A stretch of 64,000 nucleotides of DNA. It comes from Forficula auricularia. Lineage: Eukaryota; Arthropoda; Insecta; Dermaptera; Forficulidae. Position 1 is the first letter of the stretch; each line of letters begins with the position of its first letter. The stretch is taken from the NCBI GenBank assembly GCA_024734495.1, contig JALMQS010000128.1:23486875-23550874 (forward strand), read 5' to 3'. Position numbers and translations under genes: made by a program. The notes below the pieces were generated by a model. The model had not been told where the DNA came from and ran no database searches. It saw only the letters and a program-made list of their open reading frames with translations. Positions 52,471 through 64,000 of this stretch are shown here, piece by piece.

Positions 52471-53220
52471 GTTATCTAATCAGTTCTTTGTTTTGAAAAT
52501 GTGCGCCAGAGTGAACTTTCAATAAGACTTTTCCTCGTTTCGGAGATTAGAGTATCAAATTAAATAAAAGAGAGAAAAAATGATTTTTCCCACAATTTCT
52601 GAGATCGAATAAGCAAAAAAAAATAAAAAAATTTAGCGAATTCAGCACATCTACATCCCGGGGAACTTTGCCCTCCGACTTTTTCGAATAGTTTGGAATA
52701 CTCATTAAAACCAAACATTCTGTCCAAAGCTAAATAAGTAATAGAGTGGAAGTCTTAATTAACCACCAGATTTTTTCTGGAGCCCAGGGCCTTAACAATA
52801 TCATCACCAACTACACAAAAATCCAGAAGTACTCATTTGGCCTTTTCTATTAGGTAGCAGAAATAGTTCATGGGCTACTTTCGTATTTTGGTCGAGGGAG
52901 CAAATATCTCTTGAAGAAATAAACTCGGCTTAGGCTCTATCCTTGTTTGGTTCGAAGAAGTCTTCAGCAGATTTTCCATAGTGCATTGGAGTCCATGGAT
53001 GAATTCGGAAGATTTACTATGACTACACCTCACTCTCGGATAAGGCCGCGGCTAGGATAACTCAGGAAAACATCGTGACGTGACAGTTCCTGCCCGAATT
53101 TATATTAAATTTTTGTATACACGATTTGTATAACATGGGCCAATAAATGGATGACTCTTTCTTGTGTTCACTTAACAATGTTTCATATTATTATTATTAT
53201 TATTTTATTTCAATTTAAAT
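52471..53220. other. Unique block, balanced composition
   Basis: 52640-53110 is less AT-rich than average, with no sustained frame on either strand and no family I recognise. An (ATT)n run lies at 53190-53205. Confidence 0.35.
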
Positions 53221-53660
53221 GATTCGCAAAATAATTTTTTCCATCATCATCATATATGCCATAGAGGCATAGAGCATACAAATCTAACACTGGTTTCACT
53301 CAACCATTCAACTTTATCACATTCCATCTCTTTCAATTCTCTAAAAGTATTCCATATCCCATTTCTGGGGAAAATAGTTAAATCTAAGTCTTTTTCTTCT
53401 TTTCATGATATATCCCTTAGCAATGCTCCATGTCTCAAAGTATATCTTATTATTTGAACTCTTCTCTTTTCCAGATTCTTCCAAAGTGTTCCCTTTTTTC
53501 TCTAATTTTTTCAAAATAATTTTCGTTTAAAATTCTATCCACCCATTTAATCTTTAACATTTTTTTTGTAACACGACATTTAGAAGACATCGAGTCTCTT
53601 TCTCTCTGCCTCTCGAAAAGTCCAGGTTTCATATCGGTACAAGACACTGCTCCATAGATA
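53221..53660 (-). pseudogene. LINE reverse-transcriptase C-terminal fragment
   Basis: The minus-strand frame from 53647 includes KKMLKIKWVDRILNENYFEK followed by IREKREHFGRIWKR, the segment after the catalytic domain in many insect non-LTR elements. Downstream frames, broken by stops, end in a GATGATGATGG repeat at about 53240-53250. No catalytic residues left. Clade uncertain. Confidence 0.5.
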
Positions 53661-54942
53661 ATTATTTGGCTTCTTTCTGTTTTCTAAACTAAATGAGTAT
53701 AATAATTTAATAATTTTTGTTTTTGAATCAAACATCAATTTAGCTTGAGAAGATCTGGATTTATTACCTCTTTAGCGCCTCCCGTCCCACGTAATTTTAC
53801 TTCCTAGATTCCGAATTTCTTAACTTATTCTAAGTTTTATTCACTTATTTTAATACATTCCTGCTTCGATGTTATTTCTTTGTACAAACTAAGACATTAG
53901 ACTTGCTCTTACTTATTTTCACCTTAATAATTTAAATAATTTTTAATTGTATTTATTTTTATTTTAAAATTAATTTCACAAGTTCATCCAGAAAAGAAAT
54001 CCTTGAAAGAGATCACTCACACTGAGAACCAGCTAGCTCCTCTATATAAATAATAACATTTTTTCTTTTTATTGTTTTTGTTTCTGAATACAATACGCGA
54101 GAAAGATTCAAATCTTTTAGTGACATTTCAGAACTATTTTCAACTCTCTCATTATAAGTGTATTTTTTAACATAATTTAAAATCTAATTATATTTAATTA
54201 AACATAGACAAATTATTTAATCTATAGTGTATTTCACAAAGAACCTGACAAACGTCACTCTCCTAACTTAAAAAGTTTTACATCAGCTGTTTCTAACATA
54301 CATCAAGCCCGTGCATAATGTCTTTAGCCATGGGTCCTTAATTAAAGTCAAAATAGCTACTATTAGCAGAAATCTTCGTAGTTCTCAGTATAAATGTGTT
54401 AAGGATATTTTTTCTAATTTTTATTATTATCTGAAACCTAATACCTACAACATTTCTAAAACATGTTTTATGATTTTAATGATGCCACAGGAAACATCAA
54501 ATTGTTTCAAAATACTTTTAGCAATGAAGTTACTGATTTGTGCATAACATCACAATCTAAACTAGGTGAAATAAATGATTTGATTCTTTAACTAACGAGA
54601 GGAATAATTTGATTTAAAGGATAGGATTTGAACTTCAAAGCGAAATTGTATCGTCCGATCTTCGGATTTTTTATAAGGTCCCCAGTTAAGGGCAGATTTA
54701 AAGACGTATCATATCTCGGTGCAACAAGCTACTTTTTTCGAAATATTTTAAGGAAATTATATTTTTCATGTCTTTATAAATTACTCATTTAAAGAAAAGA
54801 ATTAATTTCTTCGAAGGGAATTTTATTTTCCTATCAAAATCGAAAAATTACTGATAGGAAGAGACCTGTTGTAAAATTTTATGTCTTTACGATAGGTGCA
54901 AAAAGAGATATTTTTCCATATCTATGTCAAATACTTATATAA
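53661..54942. other. No recognisable feature
   Basis: AT-rich. A frame at 54311-54547 (78 residues) has no similarity I know and ordinary composition for random AT-rich sequence. Confidence 0.45.
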
Positions 54943-55021
54943 ATAAATGTACATTATTAGATGAAGGAGTAGGTATCAGCCAAAGTTGGATGCGCTGGAT
55001 TCAATAAAACACCCTGAGTAA

Positions 55022-55056
55022 AACGTTTCGGCCTGAATTTATTTGGCCATCTTCAG
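55022..55056 (-). ncRNA. Hammerhead-ribozyme-like motif, family 3 left arm
   Basis: CTGAAGA, U, GGCC (11-nt loop) GGCC, GAAAC, GTT. Helix II is four G-C pairs. The cleavage triplet would be GUU, allowed by the NUH rule. Helix I is about three pairs. Confidence 0.55.
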
Positions 55057-55285
55057 TTAATGCGGCACACATATGTGATTGAGCCTAGCCTTGTCAAAAA
55101 TAAGAATTGTAGTTTCATGTAAATTTATAATGTGTCTGCATCAAAGGTTCAGAGATGAATGTCAATCTCTGAACCTTTGTGCACAACACATGATAAATAT
55201 ACATGAAGATACAATTCTTATTTTTGAGCAAGAACGGTTCAATCACATATGTGTACCTGCATTGATGTGTATAACTCCCAATTAA

Positions 55286-55320
55286 CTGAAGATGGCCAAA
55301 TATATTCAGGCCGAAACGTT
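55286..55320 (+). ncRNA. Hammerhead-ribozyme-like motif, family 3 right arm
   Basis: Same core as 55022-55056 on the opposite strand: CTGAAGA, U, GGCC/GGCC, GAAACGTT. Both arms are intact in this element, so RNA from either strand would contain a core. Confidence 0.55.
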
Positions 55321-55425
55321 CTATTCAGGGTGTTTTATTGAATCCAGCGGATCCAACTTAGCTGATACCTCCTTCATCTAATACAGTTCCATCACAGTCA
55401 TGAACTCTAACAGCATAAATGTACA

Positions 55426-55744
55426 GTATTTCAAAATATGTAATTATAGTAATTTAGTGAAGGGATCATCTAAACATATTGGTCACTTTAGAAATTTTAT
55501 GATGAAATGTTCAACTTGTAATCGCTCAATGCGCCACAGTTGGCAGATGCGCTATAGGTTGGCCACCTCCCATTTAGATTATTTATAGGCCTTTTGAATT
55601 TTTAAAGTTTTAAAATTTTACCTCTTTTCTATCCTTTTGTAATTTGACTTCCTTTATTCACTTTTTTGTTAAAGATAGCTAGTCTCCTCTAGACAAAAAA
55701 ATGAATTGATTTTTAAATAAACACTGTCCTTAAAATGAAATTGT
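55426..55744. other. No recognisable feature
   Basis: A 62-residue plus frame at 55400-55588 overlaps the foldback tail and is not credible. Otherwise unique AT-rich sequence. Confidence 0.45.
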
Positions 55745-56045
55745 TTTCAATTCGGTTCGAATGTTTGTAAGGGCTGATGCTGGGAAGGAGACAGGAGAGC
55801 TGAAGAGTGGTCGTTTCGTTTGTTTGAAAGCAGGTCGGGGGGTCGTTATCTTGGCGGGCGCAGGAAGGAAGTTGGAGCTGGCTCGGGAATCAGCTACCTG
55901 TCTACATTTGAAGCTCAGATAGAAAGAACAATGTCGGCCTCTCCCTAGCTAAACGCTGTCTGGCAGAGAGAATTCTACTACCAATATGAAGAGCAACTTG
56001 AATGAGAAAAGAGATGGAAGGCCAGAGTAGTACGTGGGAGTATCA
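55745..56045. other. GC-richer unique block
   Basis: About 300 bp with much higher GC than its neighbours, including cgttatcttggcgggcgcag. No clear frame, tRNA-like fold or repeat. It could be an exon, a promoter or a single-copy transposon piece. Confidence 0.3.
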
Positions 56046-56149
56046 TCTTGATCGACTCTAACTTCACTCTTTACAAAATTTCAAAAAATAGAAAAAATGG
56101 AACAAAGAAAACTGTGGAATTTATAGTATATTAATCCACCATTGGTGTA

Positions 56150-56450
56150 GTTATAGTTTTCCTAGGGGTTGGGGGGGGGGGTGGGGGGGCAGCCGGGCAG
56201 CTGTGATTAGCCACACAAGGTTTCAATTTCGGTAATCCGATTAGAGATCAACTAACTTTTTAGTCGAATTGACAAATTTAAGAAATAACGAAATAATTTA
56301 ATGAGAAATACATAGGTGATAAAGTGAAACAGTATAATTCTTCAAAATAATCGATTTTTCTAAAGGGAGCAATGATTTTTGTCTGGGGCACTGCCCTCCT
56401 TTCCCAGCCATCCCCTTATATACTCCCATGTAGTCCACTTGATAAAACAG
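56150..56450 (+). repeat. GTAGTTA/GGGG repeat, copy 1
   Basis: After a G-run, gattagccac, aaggtttcaatttcggtaat, ccgattagagatcaactaac match the complement of 59860-59930. Ends with gggcactgccctcc. Probably a diverged DNA-transposon family. Confidence 0.55.
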
Positions 56451-56772
56451 GGGTAGATGAACCTCTGTAAATTTACCTAGTGGGAAAAAAATTAAATTTT
56501 GGGGTAAAGGGAACTATATGGGAGACTGCTGTACCATTCACATTTTAATTTTTCTTACCCGCTGGGAAACATATTTTTATCTAGAAATACGATCAGTTTA
56601 TCCTCCTAGCCTTTATGAATAAGAAGTCATATTTTTAAAATCTAAAATTTTGAATATTGAAGTTTAAACAAGACAAAATTTGAGACCTTAGAACAAAAAA
56701 GCGGAATTTTCATTAAAAAAAATGTTGTAAATAAATAATTTATTGATTTATAAACTTGTCATGTATAGGTAT
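56451..56772. other. No recognisable feature
   Basis: AT-rich. Nothing recognised. Confidence 0.5.
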
Positions 56773-57013
56773 ATACATGAGCGTAGTTAGGGGAGAGGGG
56801 TACAGTGCCCACCCCTACAAAATTCACCCCCTTTCTAGAAAAATCAAAACTCCATTATTACAAGGCATCACTATGTATTTCACATTAAATTATTTCGTTA
56901 CTTCCAAAATTGGTCAATTCTACTAAAAAGTTAGTTGAAGAGTTAGTTTTCTAGAAGGGCAATGAGTTTTGTAGCGAGTCACCCCCCCCCCTATATAACG
57001 CCCATAACTACAG
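56773..57013 (+). repeat. GTAGTTA/GGGG repeat, copy 2
   Basis: Left end GAGCGTAGTTAGGGGAGA; right end, inverted, CTGTAGTTATGGGCG with a G-run, giving imperfect inverted ends. It shares the aaactccattattac and attctactaaaaagttagttg blocks with copy 3. Confidence 0.55.
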
Positions 57014-57775
57014 TAAACTATTGGTTATTTGCGAGACGAAAAAATAGATTACAATAAATTAAAAATATGTTTATCTTTTAATAAAAAACATTGTATTTAA
57101 TATAATTTTATTCACACATGATAGGAAAAATAAGTTTCGTATTGTATATGAACAGTTTTAAAATTTTAATTACATTACAAGTTGACTCTGCAAGAGTCTC
57201 TCGTGAACTGATTCTCCTGGCTCAATGGAATTATTTAGCAACTGTAGAAGGGGTTAGATTTTAAATATTTAGTGTTCCAACATAAAAATATGTAATTTGT
57301 TATTAAAGAAATATATCAATAAGTGAGCTTTCAAAGACAGTTATCGATCCTAAGCAAGAATACGATGTTGCACCCTTGAAAATTTTCCTCTGAATATAAA
57401 TTAAAATAAAACAATTAAAATCGTTACATATATCATATAGATCCATTTTAAATAAACATGTGTTAGGGCTTTTAATTATTTAATCAAATATTTACTGCTT
57501 TCCACTGATCTCTGACGGTTCTCGTGGTCCCCAGGCTCATTGCTGTTGATGGTATTATCATATGTTTAAATTATTTTATTTATTTATTTATTATATTATA
57601 TTTTCGTACATTTAAATGTATTAAATTTTAATATGTTACAAGATATTTCAATAGTGTAAAGTGAATGGAGTTATTGAAACCATAACAATGAATGTGTCTC
57701 TATATAATGTCAAGAGACGTCCCAATCAACGCCAACGTCTCAATAAAACAAACCAAAAAAATTAAAAATTAAAAT
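57014..57775. other. No recognisable feature
   Basis: AT-rich. Short TTTA repeats at about 57575. No gene. Confidence 0.5.
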
Positions 57776-58798
57776 GAAATCGATCTTATTTTATTGATTT
57801 AATCTATCTGAAGGTTCACATATATCTACTATATAAGAAAATAGCATTTTGAATAAGAATTTTGTAGTTTACAAGATTCAATTTCTTCTTTCTGTGAGCG
57901 AATCAACTAGAAATGGCCAAAAGTTTTATTTTTTTTTCATATAATAAATTTATTCCAATTTATTGAAATTTCATATGTGTGTGTTATTTTCATTTATCTT
58001 TTATAGAAAATTATTATTATTAGAAAATTTGCATTTTAAAGGGTAGTTTATTTAAAGTTCAATTAAAATAAACGCTAATAACTCTGTTGAAATTTTATTT
58101 AAAAATATGAAATTAATAGATATTATAAAACAATTAATTATTAATAATTTAATTTAATTTTGAACAAAATCGATTTAGTACTTTTTGAGAAAATCGTCAA
58201 AAACCTCGAAACCCGTCTATGAAAGGCCGTTTTAGAAACATTTTAAGATTTACCTCCATGTCACAAGTCAATATTTAGTTTCATATGACTTTTTAAACTT
58301 TTCTGAATGGCATCTTGTGCTTTCAAAAAACATCGTTTTTTGACGGTTCAGATGGTTTTTGATCATTTTCTCAAAAAGTACTGTATCGATTTACTTCAAA
58401 ATTGAATTATATTATTAATAATTAATTGTTTTATAATGTCTATTAATTTGATATTTTTTAAAAAAATTTCAACATAGTTATTAGCGTTTTTTCAAATTGG
58501 ACTTCAAATAAACTACCCTTTAAAATGCAAATTTTCTAATAATAAGAATTTTTTATAAAAGATAAATAAAATAACACACAGATATGAAATCTCAATAAAT
58601 TTGAATAAATATGTAATGAGAATAAAAATAAAACTTTTGGCCCTTTCTAGTTGATTCGCTCCCAGAGAGAAAAAAATTGAATCTTTTCATACAATTTCTT
58701 TTAAACTAAAAAATTTTTAATCAAAATGATACTTTCTTATATAATAGACATACTGTGAACCTTCAGATATATGAAATCGATAAAATAAGATCGATTTC
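57776..58798. mobile_element. 1-kb palindrome (large foldback)
   Basis: Arms of roughly 400 bp, 57776-58200 and 58365-58798, are complementary with modest divergence. The outer part is GAAATCGATCTTATTTTAT and its partner; inner blocks include AACTAGAAATGGCCAAAAG, AAAGGGTAGTTTATTT and TACTTTTTGAGAAAAT. A spacer of about 160 bp remains. No frame and no hammerhead-like core. Class unknown; no target duplication seen. Confidence 0.85.
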
Positions 58799-59744
58799 TT
58801 TCTTATTTATAATTCTTTTGATCTGTTATATCGAGAGCATTTGTCGCCATCAAAGGAGACATTATTTGTTACTGATTCAAACTAATTCATTCTACATAAT
58901 ATTGGAATAACTTTTAACTCGTAAACTATTGATTTTAGACTCACTCATTTGAACTTGTCTGTATGAAAATACATATCATTTAATTAACTCATTATATAAA
59001 TTTGTGTAACTCAAAGGGTCAGACATTAATGGTGAAATTTATGTGTAAAGCTAGATAAGCACTGGTCTATTGCTCTAGATATTCAGCCTATAAAAAAACT
59101 CTCAGGAAGAATCATTTTGATAATTTAATATCTTAAAATAATGGACATTATATACGATATAATTAGCTCAGATCAATATTTTACTAGCTAGAAAGGATTT
59201 TAATTTCAATATTTAAGAATTTTTTCTGTAAACAACATTTTCTGAAATTAAAATCGGGGACTGTCCAGTATGAATGTCAAAATTTTTATCGAAATCCGAG
59301 TCATCAGCCAAATACATTATTCAAAAAATTATTTGGACAATTCATTGGGCTTCAATTCTTATACACGTATTGAAAAATATTTAAATTCTTATAACTCGAA
59401 AACTATTGATTTTAGGGATTTCATCCATATAAGATTTTTTGTTAGAAATTTAATGAAGTTTGTGAGAGGTTTTTATATTATTTGTTGCTTTTTTTAATAA
59501 CTAATTTATATCTCTGTAATGACTTGGCCGATTGAGATGAAGTTGAGTGGAGTGGCGACTCCAGACTTAAATTTTGGAGGTTCATCTACCTGGGGGCTTC
59601 TTGCTCCCTTCCTGTAAATGATTTTAAAATTATGGACTACAAAATTAATATCTAGAGGCTATTTTTATCCACTGAAAAATTAAAAACAAACATAAAAAGA
59701 ACGCATGAAAAAGGGTAAAAGGGATAGGGATACCTATTATCATA
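58799..59744. other. AT-rich, one short internal repeat
   Basis: The phrase taactcg(t/a)aaactattgattttag occurs at about 58915 and 59390 in the same orientation. This may be two parts of one diverged repeat. The 75-residue frame at 59270 crosses the second and is not credible. Confidence 0.4.
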
Positions 59745-59945
59745 AGCGTAGTTAGGGGGAGCAAACAGGGGTACTGCCCGCCTAGAAAAATTGAAACTCT
59801 ATTATTACGTGGCATGACTTATGTATTTATAATTAAATACTTGGAGAAGTTAATTCTACTAAAATGTTAGTTGATCTCTAATCGGATTACCGAAATTGAA
59901 ACCTTGTGGTGGCTAATCAGCTGGTCGGCTGCCCCCCCTCCACTT
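59745..59945 (-). repeat. GTAGTTA/GGGG repeat, copy 3
   Basis: Starts AGCGTAGTTAGGGGGAG. It carries aaactctattattac, gttagttgatctctaatcgg and attaccgaaattgaaacctt, the complement of copy 1. Confidence 0.55.
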
Positions 59946-61019
59946 GATCATCATCATACCGTAATTTTTTTCTGTGGGTCACCTATTTTTTTTTAACTAT
60001 GTATATTCTACAGTAAGCAATGTAAAATAGAACTTTTCCACAAAACTTAGCCACAATTTTTTTTTCTTTTTTTCCCTCTTACCACAACCTCTTGTAATAT
60101 TGTCTCTTAAAAAGTACGTGTTCAGTAGTCTCAGATATTACAGTATAATATGGTTTTTACAGAAAACCAAAAATAAAACACTATTTTGTAGGAAATTTTA
60201 ATGAAAAATCAAAAATTATGACTAATTAATTATACAAATCAATTCAAAAAATGGTCGTCGAACGATTGTGTCCGAAGGTACTACCCACGCAAATCATTTT
60301 ATTTTCTAAAGGGAGATATTAACAAGTACAGGTTATGATTTCGATAACTTTAAAATAACAAATAAATAATTAAAACCTCGATATTAAACTACGTCTATGA
60401 CAAATAGTCAAAAAAATAGAGGAAAAGAAAAAAAGATTACTTTGACTTTCAAAAATGAGTAAAACTATCTTATTTAGTTTTCTTGAGTCTTATACAAGCC
60501 GGCTTTCTGTGAACAACTCAGTATTTTAGATCCGTTAGGAACCCTAATCTTACATTCCCAAATGTTTTCAAATTTTAAAATGAAATGTCCGTGAGTACAA
60601 CTGGGACTAAGGTCCAGAGGTCTCCCCTATATATTTTTTATAGTTAGCTGTGTGTCTCTAGATAAAAATATAATTAAAATTAAATGAATAAAAATCGTAT
60701 AGAAATCTAAAATATTTTAAAAAATTCTCTATAAATATATTACAAAAATCTTTAAAATTCAAGACAAAAATATTGTTTTCAGATAGATTGTGAGATTGAA
60801 TTAGACATGAATTGAGATCAGGATCATCGGACCGTGCTGGGGCAGAGGTTACGACGTGATCGAAAGCTTTGTAAATCAAAACAACCGGATATAAGAGATC
60901 ACAAGACATTTTGATATTTCCTAATTTGTTTAACTAAAATACTAACAGTCGCGATGATGAAATAAAAATATAGTCCACAGAAAAAATTCCTATTACATTG
61001 TTAGAAAATTTAAAAAAAA
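59946..61019. other. No recognisable feature
   Basis: AT-rich with T-runs. An 83-residue minus frame at 60658-60909 shows no known pattern. Confidence 0.45.
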
Positions 61020-62320
61020 TTACTATTGTATCCCTCTCTAAGGGGAGAATATGAGGCAAAGTGGGGGACCATTCAAATTTCGAGAGGAATTATTTAATCA
61101 AGTATCATACTATTTTTTAAAAGTATTTCATGGAGAAACGGGGAAATTTTTATATAGTTGAAAAATATAGAAAAAAATTATTTTTGTGTGAAAAAATGAG
61201 TCAAATGGAGGCCATTATCAACAATTTTTAAATTTTGTGAGGCAAATAAAATATTATTTATTCAAGTTGAATACGACATTATTAGAATATAATTTGTAAA
61301 ATAACTACAAAAAGAAAAAACATTATATCGTTGAAATATGGTATGTAAAAAAACCTCATTCCTAGGAGAAAATGAGGCTTATAAACAAATTTTAAATTAT
61401 CAGGAAAAATAAAGTATTATAATATTTTTGATTAGTATTTTTAGTAAAGGTATTAAAAAGTAGAAAAAATATTAAATCGATCAAATATTTCCAAAAATTT
61501 TATATTTCACACTAACTCCAGTGAGAAAATGAGGGAAAGATTAAACTCTTATGAACAATTTTATAATTTCTAAAAAAAATATCATTTTATTTATTTAAAT
61601 GTTATAATATTATTTCTTAGTATTTTTACTATACTGTTGAAAAAATATTATATTTGTGATATATTTCGTAAAAAATTATTTTTACACGCTCAGATCGAAG
61701 ATAGAAATAAGCAAAGGGGGACCCTAAAGATCAATTTTTCAATTTGGAGAAGAAAATAAAATTATATTTATTTAGGTATTAGTATACTTTTGATTAGTAT
61801 TTTTACTATACTGTTGGGAAAATAATTATATCGTTGAAATATTTCGAAAAAACAAACAAACATTTTCCACTCTCAAAATGGAGGACCCTTATTAACAATT
61901 CTTCAATTTCAAGAGTATAATACTAATTTATTCAAGTATTATAATAAATGTGTGATTATTATTTTTAGTATACTGTATGAAAAATATTATTTCGTTGAAA
62001 TTTTTCCAAAAAAAATTCTTTCTCCAATCTCTGATCGCGAGTAAAATCGAGCAAACCCCTACCTTAATAAATAAATTTTCAATTTTTGGAGGGAAATAAA
62101 TTTGTATTTATTTAAGTTTTAAAAATGTTATATCGTAGAAAATTATTTTCCCATACTCAGGTTGCGGATAAAACGAGACAAAGGAGCACACTTATCAACA
62201 TTTTTCAATTTAGAAAGGATAATAAAAAATGTATTTATTTAAGTATTAGGATATTTTGATTATCATTTTTAATATAGGTAATGTTAAAAAATATTATATC
62301 GTTTAAATATTTTTTACTAA
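61020..62320 (+). repeat. Degenerate satellite, about 150-190 bp unit
   Basis: Seven or eight diverged units start with GAGGCAAAG or GGGGACC-like text near 61045, 61195, 61370, 61525, 61700, 61880, 62045 and 62170. Each continues atcaacaatttttcaattt, (t)atttattcaagtatta, ttttgattagtatttttagtatactg and atattatatcgttgaaatat. Unit identity is low, so the array is old. Confidence 0.75.
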
Positions 62321-62940
62321 TGGCAAAAAAATCAAATAAATTGATAATTGGGTAAATAATCATTAGTACAATATAAAACCTGGAAAATTAGCAACAGTTA
62401 CACATACACATACATACATACCTTCTCTTAAAAACTTGTTTTTGCCTACTTAATTATTGTAAATATTTGTAAAAATCTCAAATTTGATTTTTTTCTCACG
62501 TAGGTAATTACTTTATAAAGAAGCTTCACTTAGAAATAAAAATTCAAAATATGATTGGCATCAGTCAACCAAAAGAAACATTTCGTTGGTTATTATTACG
62601 AACTAATTAAAATAACTCTTGGTTCGAGCAGTCTAATGACTTCCTGCCCCACTCAATCTAACGTAGTATTTTGCCCTTTGCACTCAACCTCTAGTTTAAT
62701 TTTTTTACAGTTAAGACCAACACGATTTTTTGCTTTTTAATATTAAATTATTAAATGGAATAATTATCATGAATTTTATAATATTTTAATATTTAAATAT
62801 ATTTTATTCTATAATAACCTCCAAAGACTTAAACCTTAACGAGTAAAAATGTAATTTAATCGCAAGATAACAGACTGTATTTTCACTTTCACTTATTAAT
62901 CACATAAAGTTTTAAGATAAATCAATTAAATTGGACCCTA
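62321..62940. other. No recognisable feature
   Basis: AT-rich. An (ACAT)n run at about 62401-62420. Small frames not credible. Confidence 0.45.
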
Positions 62941-63773
62941 TTCTATATCAGTGGCGTGCGGTCCATGGATGCTGTGAATGCGGTTCATCCTTTAAATTTC
63001 AAACATTTAGTGTATTTTCATATATATACCTAAGGTTGACTTCAAATTTTTCTGGAGGATCTTTAAATTTTCAAATTATTATCCGTTATTTCAAATATTT
63101 CTATAGAAAACAAAAATTATATTGGTTCTCGAAATGAAATAAAATTATTGCATAGTTTCAAGGGGAAATTAAAATGAATGCTTTTTCCGACAAGGGTGCC
63201 GATAGAAGGATTGCAGTCCCTGCCTGGTATATCTTCCAGTTCAAGCATGTCAAAGACAAGTCTAGACGAGTTTTAGTCGAATAAAAATTGTTCTCGCTGA
63301 GGAACTATTATTACAAAAACTATTATTATAAAAAAGATAATTTTTAGATTAATCCATTTCTAACAACTCTAAATATTTAAGATCGGAAATAGCTAAGAAT
63401 ACAATATGACATTAAGTCATAGCTTGCTTATATGCAATAGATTTAGGAGAAGTGTAATTTTTCCTTAAAGGACAGGCTGATTCATTGTGGAAGATGGTCG
63501 ATTTCTATCTCAGTATCTCTGTAGAGCTTAAGTCACAAGATTTAATTTCTGCATTCTACCCTCACTCACTCACATACAGCATTATCCGTTTGGGGTGAAG
63601 GTTCTAAAATATATTTTTATAAAATCTAAAGTTAAATTTGAAAAATAACGAATGTGATGCCGTATTCAATGAATTTTGCAAAAAAAAAATTAAATTAAAT
63701 TTCAAAAAATGAAGCTGGTTTTTTGGACAGTTTCCACTGGTTGAAAAAGTTACCAATCGCCACTGATCTATAT
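62941..63773 (+). mobile_element. hAT-like element, CAGTGGCG family, copy 3
   Basis: An 817-bp element (62949-63765) with inverted ends CAGTGGCGTGCGGT and CAGTGGCGATTGGT. Duplication ttctatat/atctatat (7 of 8). Full-length by comparison with 12592-13364; non-coding. Confidence 0.8.
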
Positions 63774-64000
63774 CTATATCTAAGGGTTGCCTATCTTTGT
63801 ATATTTATTGCTAGTGAAATTTTCTTACTGCCCACAGTTTCTGCAGTAACTTAATTTAAATCAAATCCAAAGTACTTGTAAAAAAGAACTGAAAAATCAG
63901 AATTTGCAGAGAGAGCATCGTGTTTTGAAAGTTTCGCTTTTTTCTATGATTCAATCTGAATGGCGTAGTATTATGAACAAACCACAAGGTTGTAAGATTT
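63774..64000. other. No recognisable feature
   Basis: Window end. Nothing recognised. Confidence 0.5.

Larger units (their letters stand above)
54943..55425 (+). mobile_element. Foldback element, family 3, copy b
   Basis: A 461-bp element (54954-55414) with an exact 11-bp duplication ataaatgtaca. Arms start TTAGATGAAGGAG and include ATTCAATAAAACACCCTGA, the hammerhead-like core, then TTCAATCACATATGTG and CAAAGGTTCAGAGA around the centre. The right tail is CAGTTCCATCACAGTCATGA to CTCTAACAGC. Longer central region than the copy at 9445-9667. Confidence 0.9.

Noticed and set aside
61020..62320. Several short frames in the satellite region as a gene
   Set aside because: All are short, AT-rich and tied to the repeat unit, with no shared protein-level conservation between units.

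Overview
This looks like nuclear DNA from an AT-rich animal genome full of transposons, most likely an arthropod and probably an insect. The evidence is the repeat content: non-LTR retrotransposons of RTE and Jockey/CR1 type, a mariner with DD34D spacing, hAT elements with 8-bp target duplications, PIF-type MITEs, tRNA-derived SINEs, and a repeat ending in GAAGTCGGTTAAAAA that I associate with insect genomes. The species cannot be named from sequence alone. I found no convincing host gene, tRNA, rRNA or CRISPR array, so the window is intergenic or intronic. Every long reading frame belongs to a transposon.

Layout. 0-10 kb: foldback elements, three copies of one hAT MITE, SINEs, and tandem arrays of 119, about 178 and 42 bp. 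10-20 kb: nested DNA elements, (GAA)n SINEs, and a transposon-type ORF remnant split by a SINE. 20-30 kb: more foldbacks, a Helitron-like element with two empty sites for comparison, and a 5'-truncated RTE fragment. 31-34 kb: two near-identical 760-bp elements, one nested in a second, inverted copy of the Helitron-like element. 36-44 kb: a hAT transposase fragment, two abutting hAT insertions, a TTAA-flanked element, an RTE remnant, and an inverted second copy of the 119-bp array. 44.5-48.0 kb: the best-preserved coding element, a non-LTR retrotransposon with an uninterrupted endonuclease/reverse transcriptase frame. 51-53.7 kb: a dead mariner and a LINE 3' fragment. 57.8-58.8 kb: a 1-kb palindrome. 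61-62.3 kb: a degenerate satellite. 62.9-63.8 kb: a hAT-like element.

The most interesting signal is a set of short foldback elements of about 220-470 bp, in at least five sequence families. Each arm carries, or once carried, a hammerhead-ribozyme-like core: CUGANGA, a 4-6 bp helix, GAAAC, a minimal self-complementary helix III, then GUC or GUU. Eight of these elements have direct repeats of 10-14 bp at their edges, seven of them exact, and a 30-50 bp unpaired tail at one end only. Two families share the tail motif GCTACTCTCGGCAAAA. Long target duplications plus a one-sided tail point to target-primed reverse transcription rather than cut-and-paste. Penelope-like retroelements are known to carry hammerhead motifs in their pseudo-LTRs, so I infer a non-autonomous, ribozyme-bearing foldback retroelement group. 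No Penelope reverse transcriptase is present in this window.

No autonomous cooperation between genes can be shown. The inferred dependencies are that the (GAA)n SINEs use an RTE-type LINE, the MITEs use hAT, PIF and Tc1/mariner transposases encoded elsewhere, and the foldbacks use a reverse transcriptase in trans.
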